This document shows positions 44,520 through 55,900 of a stretch of DNA of 64,000 nt, one piece after another; the first letter of the stretch is position 1, and every line of letters begins with the position of its first letter. This DNA comes from Gongronella butleri. Its lineage: Eukaryota; Mucoromycota; Mucoromycetes; Mucorales; Cunninghamellaceae. The stretch lies in assembly GCA_025201375.1 (NCBI GenBank), contig JAIWZP010000027.1, positions 248,001 through 312,000 of the forward strand. The letters run 5' to 3'. Both the position numbers and the translations under genes were made by a program. The notes beneath the pieces were generated by a model. It was not told where the DNA came from, made no database searches, and saw only the letters and a list, made by a program, of their open reading frames with translations.

Positions 44520-46310
44520 AAAACGCGTAAAATATTATTTTTACTCATTATTGGCCCTGCGTTTTCACTTGCGAATAAAACTTGGAATCATTGAAGTTTT
44601 TGGTCTAATGTCCACGAGTCTAAATTTGGAGCCAAATAGCCAGTTCTCATCGCGTGGGAGGACGGAACGCGTAAAATATTAATTGGCGCTGGGTTTCACT
44701 AGCAAACACGAATATCAAGATTTCTCGCGACTGAGTGATCCGATTCGCGACAAAAATCAACACCGCTGAAGAATTGGGTTTACCATCAACTGGACCAAAT
44801 TTGGGACCAGATGCGCAAGTTTCTGAGGAAGCGCCAGTTTCATAGGCATACTGGGGGTAAGATCAGCAGCATTTGGTCACGTACAGCGGCAACGGCTGAG
44901 CGCCCCGACAAGTGAGACACCTCAAATTAATCAGCAGGCAAACACGGTAAAAGCGCTTGTGGTTTGGAGACATCGCGTCGTGTTCTCCGCTAGTTAGCCT
45001 TCGGGGATCGTTTTGATCTTGTTTTAGCCCTGAATTTGTGTAAAGTGCATTTTCACAGTACTGAGTGATCCGATTTCTGAAAAAACTTGGGATCATCGAA
45101 GTTGTTGCTCAAGTATCCATTGGTCTGAATTTGGAGCTACATCACGAGCCTCATCGGGGGAAACGCGTAAAATATCATTTGGCGCTGGGTTTCACTAGCA
45201 AACACGAATATCGAGATTTCTCGCGACTGAGTGACCCGATTCGCGACAAACATCAACACCGTTGAAGAATTGGGTTTACCATCAACTGGACTAAATATGG
45301 GACCAGATGCGCAAGTTTCTGAGGTAGCGCCAGTTGCATAGGTGTAAAGGGGGCAGAATCACCACCATTTGATCTCGTACCGCGGTAACAGCTGAGCGCC
45401 CCGATGCGTGAGCCACCTCAAATTAATTAGCGGGCAAACGCGGTAAAAGCGCTACCGGTTTGGAGACATCGCGTCATGTTCTCGGTGAGTTAGCCTTCAG
45501 GGATCATTTTGACCCTGCTTTGGCTCTGAATTTATGAAAAAGCATTTTCTCAGGACTGGGTGATCCGATCTCTGAAAAAAACAAGACACCGTCGGATTTT
45601 TGAGTTGAGTATCCACTGATCTAAATTTGGTTAGATACGGTCAGGGCTTATCCGGAGAAACGCGTAAAATATTGTTTGACGCTGGGTTTTCACTAGCAAA
45701 CACGAATATTGAGATTTCTCGAGACTAAGTGATTCGATTCGCGAAAAAAATTAACAACATTGGGGAATTAAGTCCACCATCAATTGGTCCAAATTTGGGG
45801 TCAAATGAGCTAGTTTCTGAGGAAGCGCCAGTTTCATGGGCGTAAACGGGGTATAATCAGCACCATTTGGTCTCGTACTGCGGCAACGGCTGAGCGCTCC
45901 GACGCGTGAGACACCTTAAATGAACCAGCGGGCAAGCGCGGTAAAAGCGCTTGTGGTTTGGAGACATCGCGTCATGTTCTCGGCGAGTTAGCCTTCACAG
46001 AGTTGATTTGGCCCTGATTGTATGAGAAATGCATTTTCTCAAGACTGAGTGATCTGATCTCTAAAAAAACTCGGCATCGCCGGCTTTTTGTGTTCTGCAT
46101 CCTATAGCTCGAATATAGGACCGGATGAACAAGATCTGGAGGATGAGCCCCGCAAAAAGTGGGTAAAGTCTTTTCCATTCTGGTAGCGTACGCGACAGTG
46201 GCGCTATATATCGACGCGCGAGTCACCTCAAATGAATCTATGATCAACGACGGTAAAAGCGCGTGTGTTTGGAAGGCATGGAGTTTAGATCTCGGCGGGC
46301 TGGTGTACAA
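44520..46310 (+). repeat. Tandem satellite, about 497-bp unit, about 3.5 copies
   Basis: The anchor GCGTAAAATATT(A) recurs at about 44671, 45167 and 45664; the anchor GGTTTGGAGACATCGCGTC recurs at about 44961, 45457 and 45955. This gives periods of 496-498 bp. A shortened, more diverged last copy extends to about 46310, and a partial first copy starts at about 44520. Each unit contains TTTCACTAGCAAACACGAATAT, ACTGAGTGATCCGATTCGCG, GACCAGATGCGCAAGTTTC and CGGCAACGGCTGAGCGC. The CTGAGTGATCCGAT block occurs twice per unit, suggesting an old internal duplication. Confidence 0.9.
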
Positions 46311-46411
46311 TGGGTCTAAAATCACTATTTCTGCCCATTAAACTTTTCTATCCTCCCCCCTTTTGCCGTCGTCGCAGCCCCATTACATGGCAATTTGACC
46401 TTCTTTTATTT

Positions 46412-47856
46412 TCATCGATTTTTTGCCGAGAAAGACTCGTGCAAGGATGGGCTAGAGCCGCTGTATTGATAATGGGAGCCTGTTGTCGAGCTGCCGGAGT
46501 CTCCGATGCTCGCGGGTATAAAGGGAATGGACGACGAGGACGTGGACGCGCGCGGCGTCGGCGAATCCAGCGTCGTGCCGTGTGAAGTCGTGCGCGTCAG
46601 GAGCTGCCCGGCCGACATGATTGATGCATTCGCGTTTGGCAATGATGGCGGGTACGGGCGATGCGCATAGAGCTTGTTGAACGTCGACGGCAGCGATGTG
46701 GCCGAGTCGCCACCAAAGGCCATGTTGGACAAATCTAAAAACGCGTAAAAAAAGGGGGGAGAAATCAAAAGGCTGATATTTGTGGTGACTGGATGGTGCA
46801 TTTGGCGTACCTCGCAGGTGATCCTTGATGGCAAAGCTGTACGCATAATCTGCAGCGGTGAAATGGCCTTGGTTCTGCAGGTCCACATGGCATCCTTCCG
46901 ACTAGAAAGAGGGGTCAGCGCCGCGCGACGCGATTTTTGCATGATTTGGGCTTACAATGAGCAATTCCATGACCTTGGGATGGCCCCACGCTGCGGCATA
47001 ATGCAGCGCAGAGTTGCCTTCATTGTCTGTGTGATCAATGTCGGCCGAGATCGACAAGAGGCTCTAGATTTGTCGAGAAAAAAAAATGGGTTTGAGCCAT
47101 GGCCGCTTTTCATGATTGCTTGATCCTTACCCCGACGAGGTTGGCATTGCCCGTTTGCGCAGCAACCAGCAATGCGCTGCATCCGTCGCGTGAGATGGCA
47201 TGAATCACCTCGGGGTATCGTGAGACGTAGCTGTAAAAAATCTAAAAATGCGTGTTTATGAGTTTCTCGCGCCGCTTTTTTCTTTTAAAATTACTGTACC
47301 TCTTCATTGTTGTACAAAATCGCAAGCATCAGCACAGTAATGCCTTGCCCGTCCTATAGTAAAAAAGGAGCCAAGTCAGTGGCCGGATCCTCGACGAAAT
47401 GATATGAGATTCGCGCTGTACCATGGAAATCATCTTGTCCTCGTGGCCCATGTCCAGCAGCCAGTTGGCCAATTCAACGTGCCCGTGCTTTGTGGCGTAC
47501 ATGAGCGTCGTGCTAGAGCAAACATGAAGCAATTGGGCGTGAGACCAGCAGGCAAAACGAGCAATTTGTTTCCTTACTATCCATTTTCTGGGTCAATATT
47601 CTGTATGTCCGCCACCATTTTGACAAGTCGCTTCATCGCAGCGAGGTTGCCGTCTAAAAGAATACAACTCCCACGTTAGCAAGGTCAGGGCTTTTAAAAA
47701 AAGAGGAGAAAGGCGGCTCTTTCGAAAAAAAAACAGTGTTTTACCTATAGCTGCTTGCCTCAGTCGCACCTTTGGGCTCTCTCGCACAATGGCAGCACGC
47801 TTCAGGTCGAAAAACGTCGCCCTGTGCGGCTGCTTTTGCTGCTCATAAAGGTTCAT
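46412..47856 (-). CDS. AVO2: Ankyrin-repeat protein, Avo2-like (TORC2 subunit family)
   Basis: Eight exons (minus): 47856-47745, 47653-47578, 47512-47422, 47353-47300, 47241-47131, 47063-46956, 46901-46811 and 46734-46412; 321 residues. Five ankyrin repeats are visible. The N-terminal block SPKVRLRQAAIDGNLAAMKRL followed by NIDPENGYTTLMYATKHGH matches the start of yeast Avo2 (SVRLREAIIEGNL, NIDSENG). Later repeats include DNEGNSALHYAAAWGHPKVMELL. The tail is Ser/Thr-rich. Avo2 is a non-essential TORC2 subunit at the plasma membrane. The start at 47856 is the first Met in frame. It is divergent from SEC66, 231 bp away. Confidence 0.85.
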
Positions 47857-48087
47857 CAAGCGTGGAGAAGAAAAAGAAAAAAGAAAAAAAAAGGCAAATG
47901 CGGCCGTCTTTCGATCCGGAGATCAAAACCCGCCGCGGCGCTTCAATTCGTCTCTTTTTTTGCCCCTGCCCACCTTGCTGGTTTTCCTCATTCCACGCAC
48001 CTTTCATGTGATCGCGCGCGCCTGGTCCTTTGAGTCGCTCTTTTTTTTGCTTTCTTTATTCTTCTTTTTTCTTTACATTTTGTGTCA

Positions 48088-48862
48088 ATGGCTGTTGTTT
48101 CCGTCTATGTTCCTGTTTTATATGTCGGCATCACGGGAGTGATGACGCATTTGCTTTTTTTGCTCCTGAGGAAGCTAGGTAAGTGCCATGGTGACGAGAA
48201 AACGAGTGCATTAAGAAGTCGCATTTTGTGTGACCATGCACCATTTGCTTCTTTTTTCTTTTTTTTTTTTTTTGACTGATTGACCAGGTTCCCTTGAAGA
48301 TCCATCCGACTTGATGGAGCCTTGGTTCCCTCCCAATGCGAGCAAGGCGCATTACGAGGCCCTGGTGATGGCGCGTGCGATGCAAGAGGAGGAGTGTGAG
48401 CGGCGAGAGGAAGCGGAAGCCAAGGCCAAGGCCAAGGCCAAGTCCAAGGGCAAGGACAAGGACAATGAATTGACGTCCGACGACAGCGACACGTCGAGCC
48501 AAAGCGACGTGATTGAGGATTACCACGCGCGTGCGGCCCTGCTTTTGCGTGCCGAGGAGTGTGTGCGTCGGTTGCATGAATTGCAAGCGAACGAGAAAGT
48601 GGTGCCGCAATTGCTGCTCAAGGGCCTGGCCAATGACAGGCTGTTGCGTGCATTCCAAGAAGCAATCAGCGACACGATGGAGGAAGCAAAGGACATCATG
48701 CCCGCCGCCGAATTGCTCCAGGAAGGGTGGAGCAAAACCATCTTCACACACGCAACGCATATGCTCTATTTCAACGAATTGAAGCGTGACATCCACCGCG
48801 ACAATATTGCCGTCATCCCAATCAATGAATATGGCGTCCTTCCAGATGACGACGATGAATAA
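48088..48862 (+). CDS. SEC66: Sec66/Sec71 subunit of the Sec62-Sec63 translocation complex
   Basis: Exons 48088-48178 and 48288-48862; 221 residues, close to yeast Sec66 (206). A non-cleaved N-terminal anchor with VSVYVPVLYVGITGVMTHLL resembles the ISVYTPLIYV start of Sec66. The cytosolic part has a Lys/Ala-rich insertion (AKAKAKAKSKGKDKD), then ALLLRAEECVRRLHEL, LLLKGLANDRLLRAFQEAISDTMEEAKDI and LLQEGWSKTIF, in the order of the family (gaeSVRR, LQPGW). It works in post-translational import into the ER with Sec63 and Sec72. The same divergent promoter serves the Avo2-like gene. Confidence 0.92.
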
Positions 48863-49727
48863 AAATAAAAAAAAAAGACCTTCTTCCCCCCTCTCTCTCC
48901 CTTGGCTTCCTAATTTGGTACATGATCGACACAAGCACCACGCATCGTCCATCGCGTCTCACAAACACGCCCGCATTGATCTGCGTGACAAAAAAAAAAA
49001 GCAAAAAAAAAAAAAAAAACGAGTGCTTCATCGCCTCCTATATTCATTTCCAACCGTCGCCACCTTGCCACGACCCCACACCCTCCTTTCTTCCCTCCTT
49101 AAATTCATTTGATTTCGTTGATGTGTTCTATCGCACACAATGAAAAAAAGGAGACCAACGTTCAGAAACGAGATGAATTGGCCATGCATTCACATTGGAC
49201 GCGTCAATCACGCGCATGTCATGGGCCAAAAAAAAACAAAGATTGGAGCGCGGTCCTCAGGTCGACGTGTGCACATCATGACTATTGTTTTGATTGCATG
49301 ATATCAGAATACAGGAGGGCCGTGTGTGTGAAGCGCAGAAACACCTCCAGGTGGATGAAAAAAGAATGCAAAAATTGGGGGAACACAGACGTGAACTTTA
49401 ATAGCCAACTTTGCAAGCTGGCCAACATTGAGGTGGATGCCGTTGCTGACTTGTGCAACGGGCCATCCTTCTGTGATTTGTACGACACGCGATTTTTTTT
49501 CTTTTGACATGTTGGACCGCAAGGTAGGCGCAATGCCTCCCTATTTCCAAGCACAATTGCCGTGAGATCCGCACCACGGGGTGGCCCATGCCCTCGCACT
49601 TGTTTGCACATGGACGCAATGGGTATTTTAATGAGTCCTTGCGACGAATTGATCGTGTCTTTTTTCTTTTCCAGTTTCCTTTTTTTTCATTTCTCGATAC
49701 CTTTCTTTTGTCTTTTTTTGCATCATC
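48863..49727. other. Intergenic region
   Basis: 865 bp. AATAAAAATAAA at 48858-48870 overlaps the SEC66 stop and likely serves as its poly(A) signal. A-rich runs lie at 48990-49020. A C/T-rich leader is at 49660-49727. The short open frames inside show no intron continuation or motif. Confidence 0.55.
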
Positions 49728-51247
49728 ATGTCCGCTACGGAGGTCCCCTATGGTGGGAGCACCACCAGTTTCTCAGGCATGTATATGCCGCCCGGGACCG
49801 TGGGTCCTGACGGCCTGGAAATCATGTCCGAGGCCGTGTCGCTGCTGTGCATCTCGGTGCTTTCCGTCGTCTTTGGCTCAAAATCATACAACGAGACGTG
49901 GAAATCCACCAATTACGGCCGCATCCTCGTCCTTCTCCTGTACATCTGTTCTTGGGCCTTTGCCGTCACATCCATCATTGTCGTGTCCACAAATGACAGT
50001 AAAAACATCAAAAAAAAAAAGAAAAAATGCCAATGGACGATGAAATCTCACGTTCTCGCATCGTCACTTCTCTTTTTTTTTTTTTTTTGATAGACAACAT
50101 CATCTCATGCACCATCGGCATGCTTGCCTGCGATGTTTTTTATGCTGGCACAAAAATCATCATGTACATGTGGCTCGTTGAGCGCGTCCACATTGTCACA
50201 AACACAAAGAAGAAGCGCCTCAAATCGTGTGCGTACAAATTCCACATGGGCTTGCTGTGCCCTTATGTCGCCATCTTTGTGCTCATGGTACAGAATTTCT
50301 TATCCCTTTTCACGTCATTTGCTTATTCTTTCTCTTTTTTTTCCTTCTTTCTTCTTTTCTTCTTTTCCGCGGCTCAGCTTACGTTCCGCAACATTTACAT
50401 TCTCGATAATGGCATGTGTATGATTGGACTGCAATACATTGCGAGTATTCCGCTCTTGGTAAGGCATTTCTTCTCATTTACCACGCGTCACGGCGCTTGT
50501 TTTGGCTGACAACTTTTTTTACCTGTTTTAACATAGATCTATGACTTTGTAAACCTTCAAGAGCAGCTTGTGTTGCGCAGATAGCATGGGCATTTCGCAA
50601 GGGATCCAGACTCACGGTTTTTTTTTGTGTTTTATGTTAATTTCAGATCTTCAATCTCTATTTGACATGGCTGTTTATGCGTCCACTGATGAATGTTGGC
50701 CGCAATTCGCGCATGGATTGGAAGCGGTCGCGCCTGTACCGCCTGGCGCGCCGCACACTCGTTGCGTCGCTGGTGTGCCTCATTGTCTCGTTTGTCAATG
50801 TGGTTGTCGTTGTGATCACGGCCGGTCATGAGCGCGGCCTGGTGTGTCTTACCATGTGCACCGTCGATGTCACCGTAAGGATAAAAAATATAAAATTTAT
50901 AAAAAATATAAAAAATATAAAAAATATAAAAGAAATGAACAAAAAAACATTTATTCACATTTTAAAATGGCATCACTTTTTTTTAGATCAACGTGCTTAC
51001 AATGCATTGGGTCACAAGCAATACACAAAAGTCGGGCAAGGAAGTCACGACCCGTAGCAAGCACGCAAACACAGCAGACATCCATACAGCCGAAATGACC
51101 TTTGACGAACAAGAAACCTTCGCCGAAAAGCCAGCGCGCGGCAAATTCGACGTCAAAGTGCTCCATGTTGACGAAGATGCCTCCAGCAGCGACACAAAGC
51201 ATGTTGAATTCCAGCTCAATTCTAGCTCACAGCCGCTGCAGTACTGA
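49728..51247 (+). CDS. Multi-spanning (about 7 TM) membrane protein, intact paralogue of the first gene
   Basis: Exons 49728-49998, 50094-50287, 50378-50458, 50537-50548, 50647-50874 and 50987-51247; 348 residues. Hydrophobic segments: LEIMSEAVSLLCISVLSVVF, ILVLLLYICSWAFAVTSIIV, NIISCTIGMLACDVFY, MGLLCPYVAIFVLM, MCMIGLQYIASIPLL, IFNLYLTWLFMRPLM, TLVASLVCLIVSFVNVVVVVI. WLVERVHIV follows helix 3. The N-terminus is short and lacks a signal peptide; the tail (from HWVTSN) is charged, about 80 residues. Exon 4 is only 12 nt (IYDF). Compared with the 1-1569 gene it lacks one intron in helix 3 and has one extra after DVT. Function unknown. Confidence 0.88.
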
Positions 51248-52925
51248 AATTGCCCATTTTTTTTTTTTTTTTTTACCCCATGTTCCTCCATGTTTTTACT
51301 CGTTTTTTTACATTATTGTTTATTTTTACCCTTGTCCACATGAAACTCTTATGAAATTAATAAAACATGCGTTACAATACTAGACTGTTACTGTATGTTT
51401 ATGCGGTGGTGGCGATGAATTTCGTTAAAAAACAAAACAATGAATGTGTTTGTTGGCAACGAGGATGATGTGCAGAAAGTGTACCGCACATGAATTGTTT
51501 CATGACTCTGTTGAACATAAAAAATGGGGATAAATCAACTGGTCATCGAGAATAGCACGATTGGGTGGTTTTTATTGTTTTTGATCATTTATTGCCAGTT
51601 TTGCTAGATACATGGCCATCTACTCTTTTGGCCAATTATTCAAACATTTCACGTTCAAATGAGCCTATTTTCATGACACTGTGGTCGCTGGATGGCGCGC
51701 AATGACGATTTTAGAATTTGGTGAAATTTCCTGGGGGTACGGTCGAGGACTTGAAAATGACAAAAATTTTGTCCTCGGATCGCCATCCCATTCATACATA
51801 TGGTACACTCGCATGATTAACCGAGAAAAAGGCAGTAAAAACCAGGGGTCCATTGATTGGTTTCTGTGTAAAACGCGAAAAGCTACAATTTTTCATCCCA
51901 AGGCGAGCTCAGCGAGAAATGCGTGAATCTCGATGAAACTCAAATCATCGGAAAGAGCTTGGATTGCTGCGTATGTGAACTTCAATGATCTATGGAAAAC
52001 ATGATTTTTTGGCATTTTTGACACGGTTTGAAAATCATAGGCAGTTTTCGACGCGTGAAAAAGCGCGTCAGACATCGCGTTACACGCGCCTGTCCCTGAT
52101 CAATTCCATGCTCCCGACGACTCTCTTGCTAATAGACGCATTGGCGCAGGTCTATGGGCGCGTTTTTCCCGTGCAAATCGCTGTTGAAATTAAATGTAAA
52201 ATCGCTCATTGCTCGTCACTGGGTAGATGGAGCGTGGGTCTTTTTGCCATTTTCGTGGGTTTCGCCATGAGGTGCATCATGTGTGCAAGTTTGGCGGAAT
52301 TCTGCGAAACTAATTTTCTGATTTTGGTTTGAGCGCTCAAACCGGCTGAATTTTTAATTTGCGTAAAGCACGCCTCGATGCCTTTTAACAGATTGCTACT
52401 GGGGATTACGGGTAGTTTCCAGCTCTCTGTGTTACATGTTGGTGTTTTTTGAGGTGTTGCCATGCCAGGTTGGCACTGCTAAACCAAAATTTCTTCTAAA
52501 AACGAACTATTAGTACGTTTCTCCTGATGAGCGCGCTCTCTTGCCTCGAAACTCGAAACCCATGAAAACAGAGTCAGAAATCGACCAAGACAAAAAACAT
52601 TGAGCGATTGAATCGCGCAAACACCTACAAACGCGCTTTTAACGCGTTTGATCACCGAATTCAGCCTTTTTTACGCGTTCTGCAACCCATTGCTTGGCTT
52701 GAACTGACACTTTTGATATGTGTTTTGAGGGTTTACTGGTCGCGCATTATAAATAAAAACAGCGCTTGATTTGATGTTTGCCTAGAAACAGCTAATTGGA
52801 GACTTTTTTTTTATGCAACAAGGTTCCTGTGATGCGATAAAAGACGAATTACTGTGTTTATTTTGTACGTGTGAATAAAAAAAAAAAAGGGAAGAGAGGG
52901 GGGTCTATTGTGTGCACGCGTTGTT
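51248..52925. other. Gene-poor region, 1.7 kb, with inverted dispersed repeat
   Basis: A poly-T run at 51258-51275 and AATAAA at about 51358 belong to the 3' end of the upstream gene. An inverted dispersed repeat occupies about 51640-52350. No gene is supported between 52350 and 52925. Confidence 0.6.
51640..52350 (-). repeat. Dispersed ACGCGT-rich repeat, copy 5 (inverted)
   Basis: Contains TTCAAATGAGCCTATTTT, GATCGCCATC, GACACGGTTTGAAAATCA, TTTTCGACGCGTGAAAAA, TTACACGCGCCTGT, ATTGCTCGTCA and GTGTGCAAGTTTGG, in the order expected for the reverse complement of copy 1. Confidence 0.8.
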
Positions 52926-55900
52926 TTATGCCTCGCCCAGGAGCCATTCTGCGACGGCCGAGTCTTGCTCAGCAAAGTCCTCCCATTCCTCGTCGGGCAA
53001 GAACCATTCTTCGTCGCCGTCGACAACGCCGTGCTCGCTAAAGTCGTCGTCCATGTCATCGTCATTGTCGCTGTCTTTTTCTTCTTCCGATGCGTCAGAC
53101 GCATCGTCGTTTTTGATGCGACGCGTGGTCTTTTTAGTGTTTTCGCCATTTGCGTCTGTGACGATGAGAGTGGGTGGCGCAACAGCGGTGCGTTTGGCAT
53201 TCTTTGGATTGTCTGTTTGCACACCAAGGCTTGTGCCTGCCTCGAAGCGTGCGGCGGCAGCGGCAATGGCGTCGGACGTGCGCTGCGGGCGGACCCAGGC
53301 GGCAGACGAGGGCGATGTTGTCGAATGGATGGTGCTGAGGCGATTTGCATGATGCAAATGGGGATATTGCTGTGTTTTGTTCCTTTCGAGTGAGTTTGGG
53401 TTTTGTTGAAGATACATGAAGCGTTCGCGGCGCGGGATGTACGACGAGGCACGGCGCTCCTGGCGCGTCCCGTTGTTTTGCAAGTCATCGATGGAATGGG
53501 CGCGTTCGAATTGCAAAACCTTGTCGAGGACCATGCTCTTGCGTGCGGACGACCGGCGTTGCAGGGCGGGAGGCAGCAACCGGCGGTCTGATTCATTCAA
53601 TTGCGTGGGCGATGACGAGCGCGGGGTCTCTTCCACGGCATGGCTTGCCTTTTCGTCGGGTTGTGTGCCTTGCGTGACAGCGGTGATGGTGCCTTCTGAT
53701 GTCGATGCCGCTGCCGACGCTGATGACGAGGATGTGGCACTCAACGTCGACGTCACGGTCGTTGTAGGCGGTGTTGGCGGGTGAGCGGCCGACGATGCGG
53801 ACGACGACGATGTGGTCGATGGTGAAAGCGATCGCGTCGTGGCATTTTCTGAATTGTCCGAGTTTTCGTCTTTTTCGTCCTTTTTCTTGTCCTTTTCAAT
53901 CTGTGGCATGGGTGGTTGTTGTTGGTCGTCCGATGGCGTTGCATCGCCATTTTCTTGCTCCATGACGTTGATCGCGTAGCTCTCGTGCAGCGAATGGCGG
54001 CGGGACGCGCCGACCATGGATGCACGCTTAGCAACAATGCTGGATGGCCGCTCGGGACGCTTGCTGTCGCTAGTTTCAACCGAGGACGCGTCCGATGACG
54101 ACGAAAACGTGGCCAACGACCGTGATGATCCCGATGTGGGCATCTCGGGCGTCGTGTTCGCCGCTTCCTTGGTCGTCCCACCATTCGCAGCGGCCGCCGC
54201 CTCCTCCTTTTCTTTCAATTTGCGCAGATTCTCCCGGCTCTTGCGACTGCTTCCGCTGCTGCGCCGCAGCAACGGCTTGCCATTGCCCCTGGCACCATTG
54301 GCCTTGAAAAAAAAGAAAAAGGTGAATTTGGGCACTTTAAGCCATTTTTTTCCACTTTTTCATTTTTTTCTCTTCCTCTTTTCTGCCTTCTTTTTTTTTT
54401 CTCTCCCATTTCTCCTCTTTTTTGTTCTCGCCTTGTCTCTCGTCCTTACCAGGGTCGTGGTCGAAGCAGAGGGATCCTTTGGGTCTAAATTGGCGTCCTG
54501 GGAGTCTTTGGCGCTTGGTTTGAATTCGGCGGGTATAGAAGGGCGTGTTTTTTGCGTTGCGTTTGTGGCATTGGATGCCGAGGACATGGATGAGCCGGGG
54601 GTTGGGAGTGCGGAGGCGGACAATGAGGTGATGGAGCCATTTTTGGGTGTTTGGGGTTGTTTTTGAATGGGTGAGGAGGAGCTGGAGGATGCGAGCGACG
54701 ACGACGATCCCGAGCGCGCAGAGGCGACGGTGGCAACATTGGTTTTCGGGGGCAATGGCGCGTCGCGCGGGTGTTCAAAGCGCCTGTCAAAGGATGAGCG
54801 CGATTTGATGGTGGTGACGGTGGCGTGTGCTGCAGTGATGGTGGTGGCGGTGGCGACAGAGGCGGTGGATGCGCGTGCGGGGGTAGTGCGGTGCGGGGAC
54901 CCCGAACGTGCGGGTTGTTGAGGCGAATTGGAGCGTGCGGGTCTTTTGCGTTGATCGTCCTTGACGAGGGGCGACGACGATGATAAGGATGACAATGAGC
55001 CATTGGCTGCGGTGGGCAAGGACGCGTGGGGCGGAGGGGGCGCGGGGGCCGTGGCCTGTTTTGAGTTGCGTGGCGGGGCATTGAGGGAGTTGTGGTTGCC
55101 TGTTGGTGTTTGTGGGCGCGAGCCAGCGCGTGAGGATGGGCGCGACGACGACGACGACGTGGACATGCGCGGGACGGACGACGACCGGCGTTTCCACGCG
55201 TGCTTGGCAGGCTGCGTGTCGTCGGCGAGCATCTGATTCTTGATTTCGATGGATTTGAGCCGATTCGGCGTCAAGGACACGCGCATTGTGTTGCCCGACC
55301 GCACAAGATCCTCGAAATTCATGGCGCCCGCAGGTGCGTCTGGGTCATAGATGGCATTGGACGCCGTGGGAGGCGTGGGCCGGTGTGGATGCGAGGGAGG
55401 CGTGCTGCCACCCTGGAACACTTTGTACGATTTCTTCCCAGAGCCCGACCCATGGCTGTGCAACGATACGTTGGTGAAATTGCTCGTGTTGCTCGTCATG
55501 ACCGACGAAGGCCGTCCACGCGCCGCCGTTGTATGTGTTGTTTGCACAGAATAACTCGACATGGCCGTGCTCGGTCGGCCTGCCATTGGACCGTGCTGCG
55601 CCCCAGACACCGTGTCATCCGGCCCCATATCCTCGTCGGCAAGATCAACATCCAGATCGTCAAACGAAATGTCCAGGTACCCTTTTAAAAAAAATGAGAA
55701 AAAAAAGTAGAAAAAAGTAGAAAAATGAGCCAAAAAAGCAAGAAAAAAGCCAATCCGCCCTCAATTCCCTTTTTGCATGAATCTTACCTCCGGCTGCACC
55801 TGGCTGATCCATTTTCTTGGGCAATGGCTTGGGCGATGCTGGCATGTGCGTCGAGTAAATGCTGGCACGGCGACTAAAATTGCCATGCGGGTACACACGC

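Larger units (their letters stand above)
42564..46411. other. Repeat island, 3.8 kb without genes
   Basis: Contains a partial satellite unit (42850-42970), an inverted dispersed repeat (43390-43790), repeat C copy 2 (43790-44000) and a tandem satellite (44520-46310). A 184-codon open frame at 43790-44344 (minus) is at chance level. Confidence 0.7.

Noticed and set aside
44520..46310. CRISPR-like array
   Set aside because: Repeats are about 497 bp contiguous units without short spacers, and the organism is a eukaryote; this is a satellite.
48105..48952. 273-codon minus-strand frame opposite SEC66
   Set aside because: Antisense of the SEC66 exon; the sense frame has the family motifs.
49109..49507. 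132-codon plus-strand frame between SEC66 and the 7-TM gene
   Set aside because: No homology I can see, no supporting introns, poor start context and within chance expectation.
53408..54666. Several long plus-strand frames opposite the large Ser-rich gene
   Set aside because: Shadows of a GC-rich, Ser-rich coding exon on the minus strand; no intron-consistent gene can be built.
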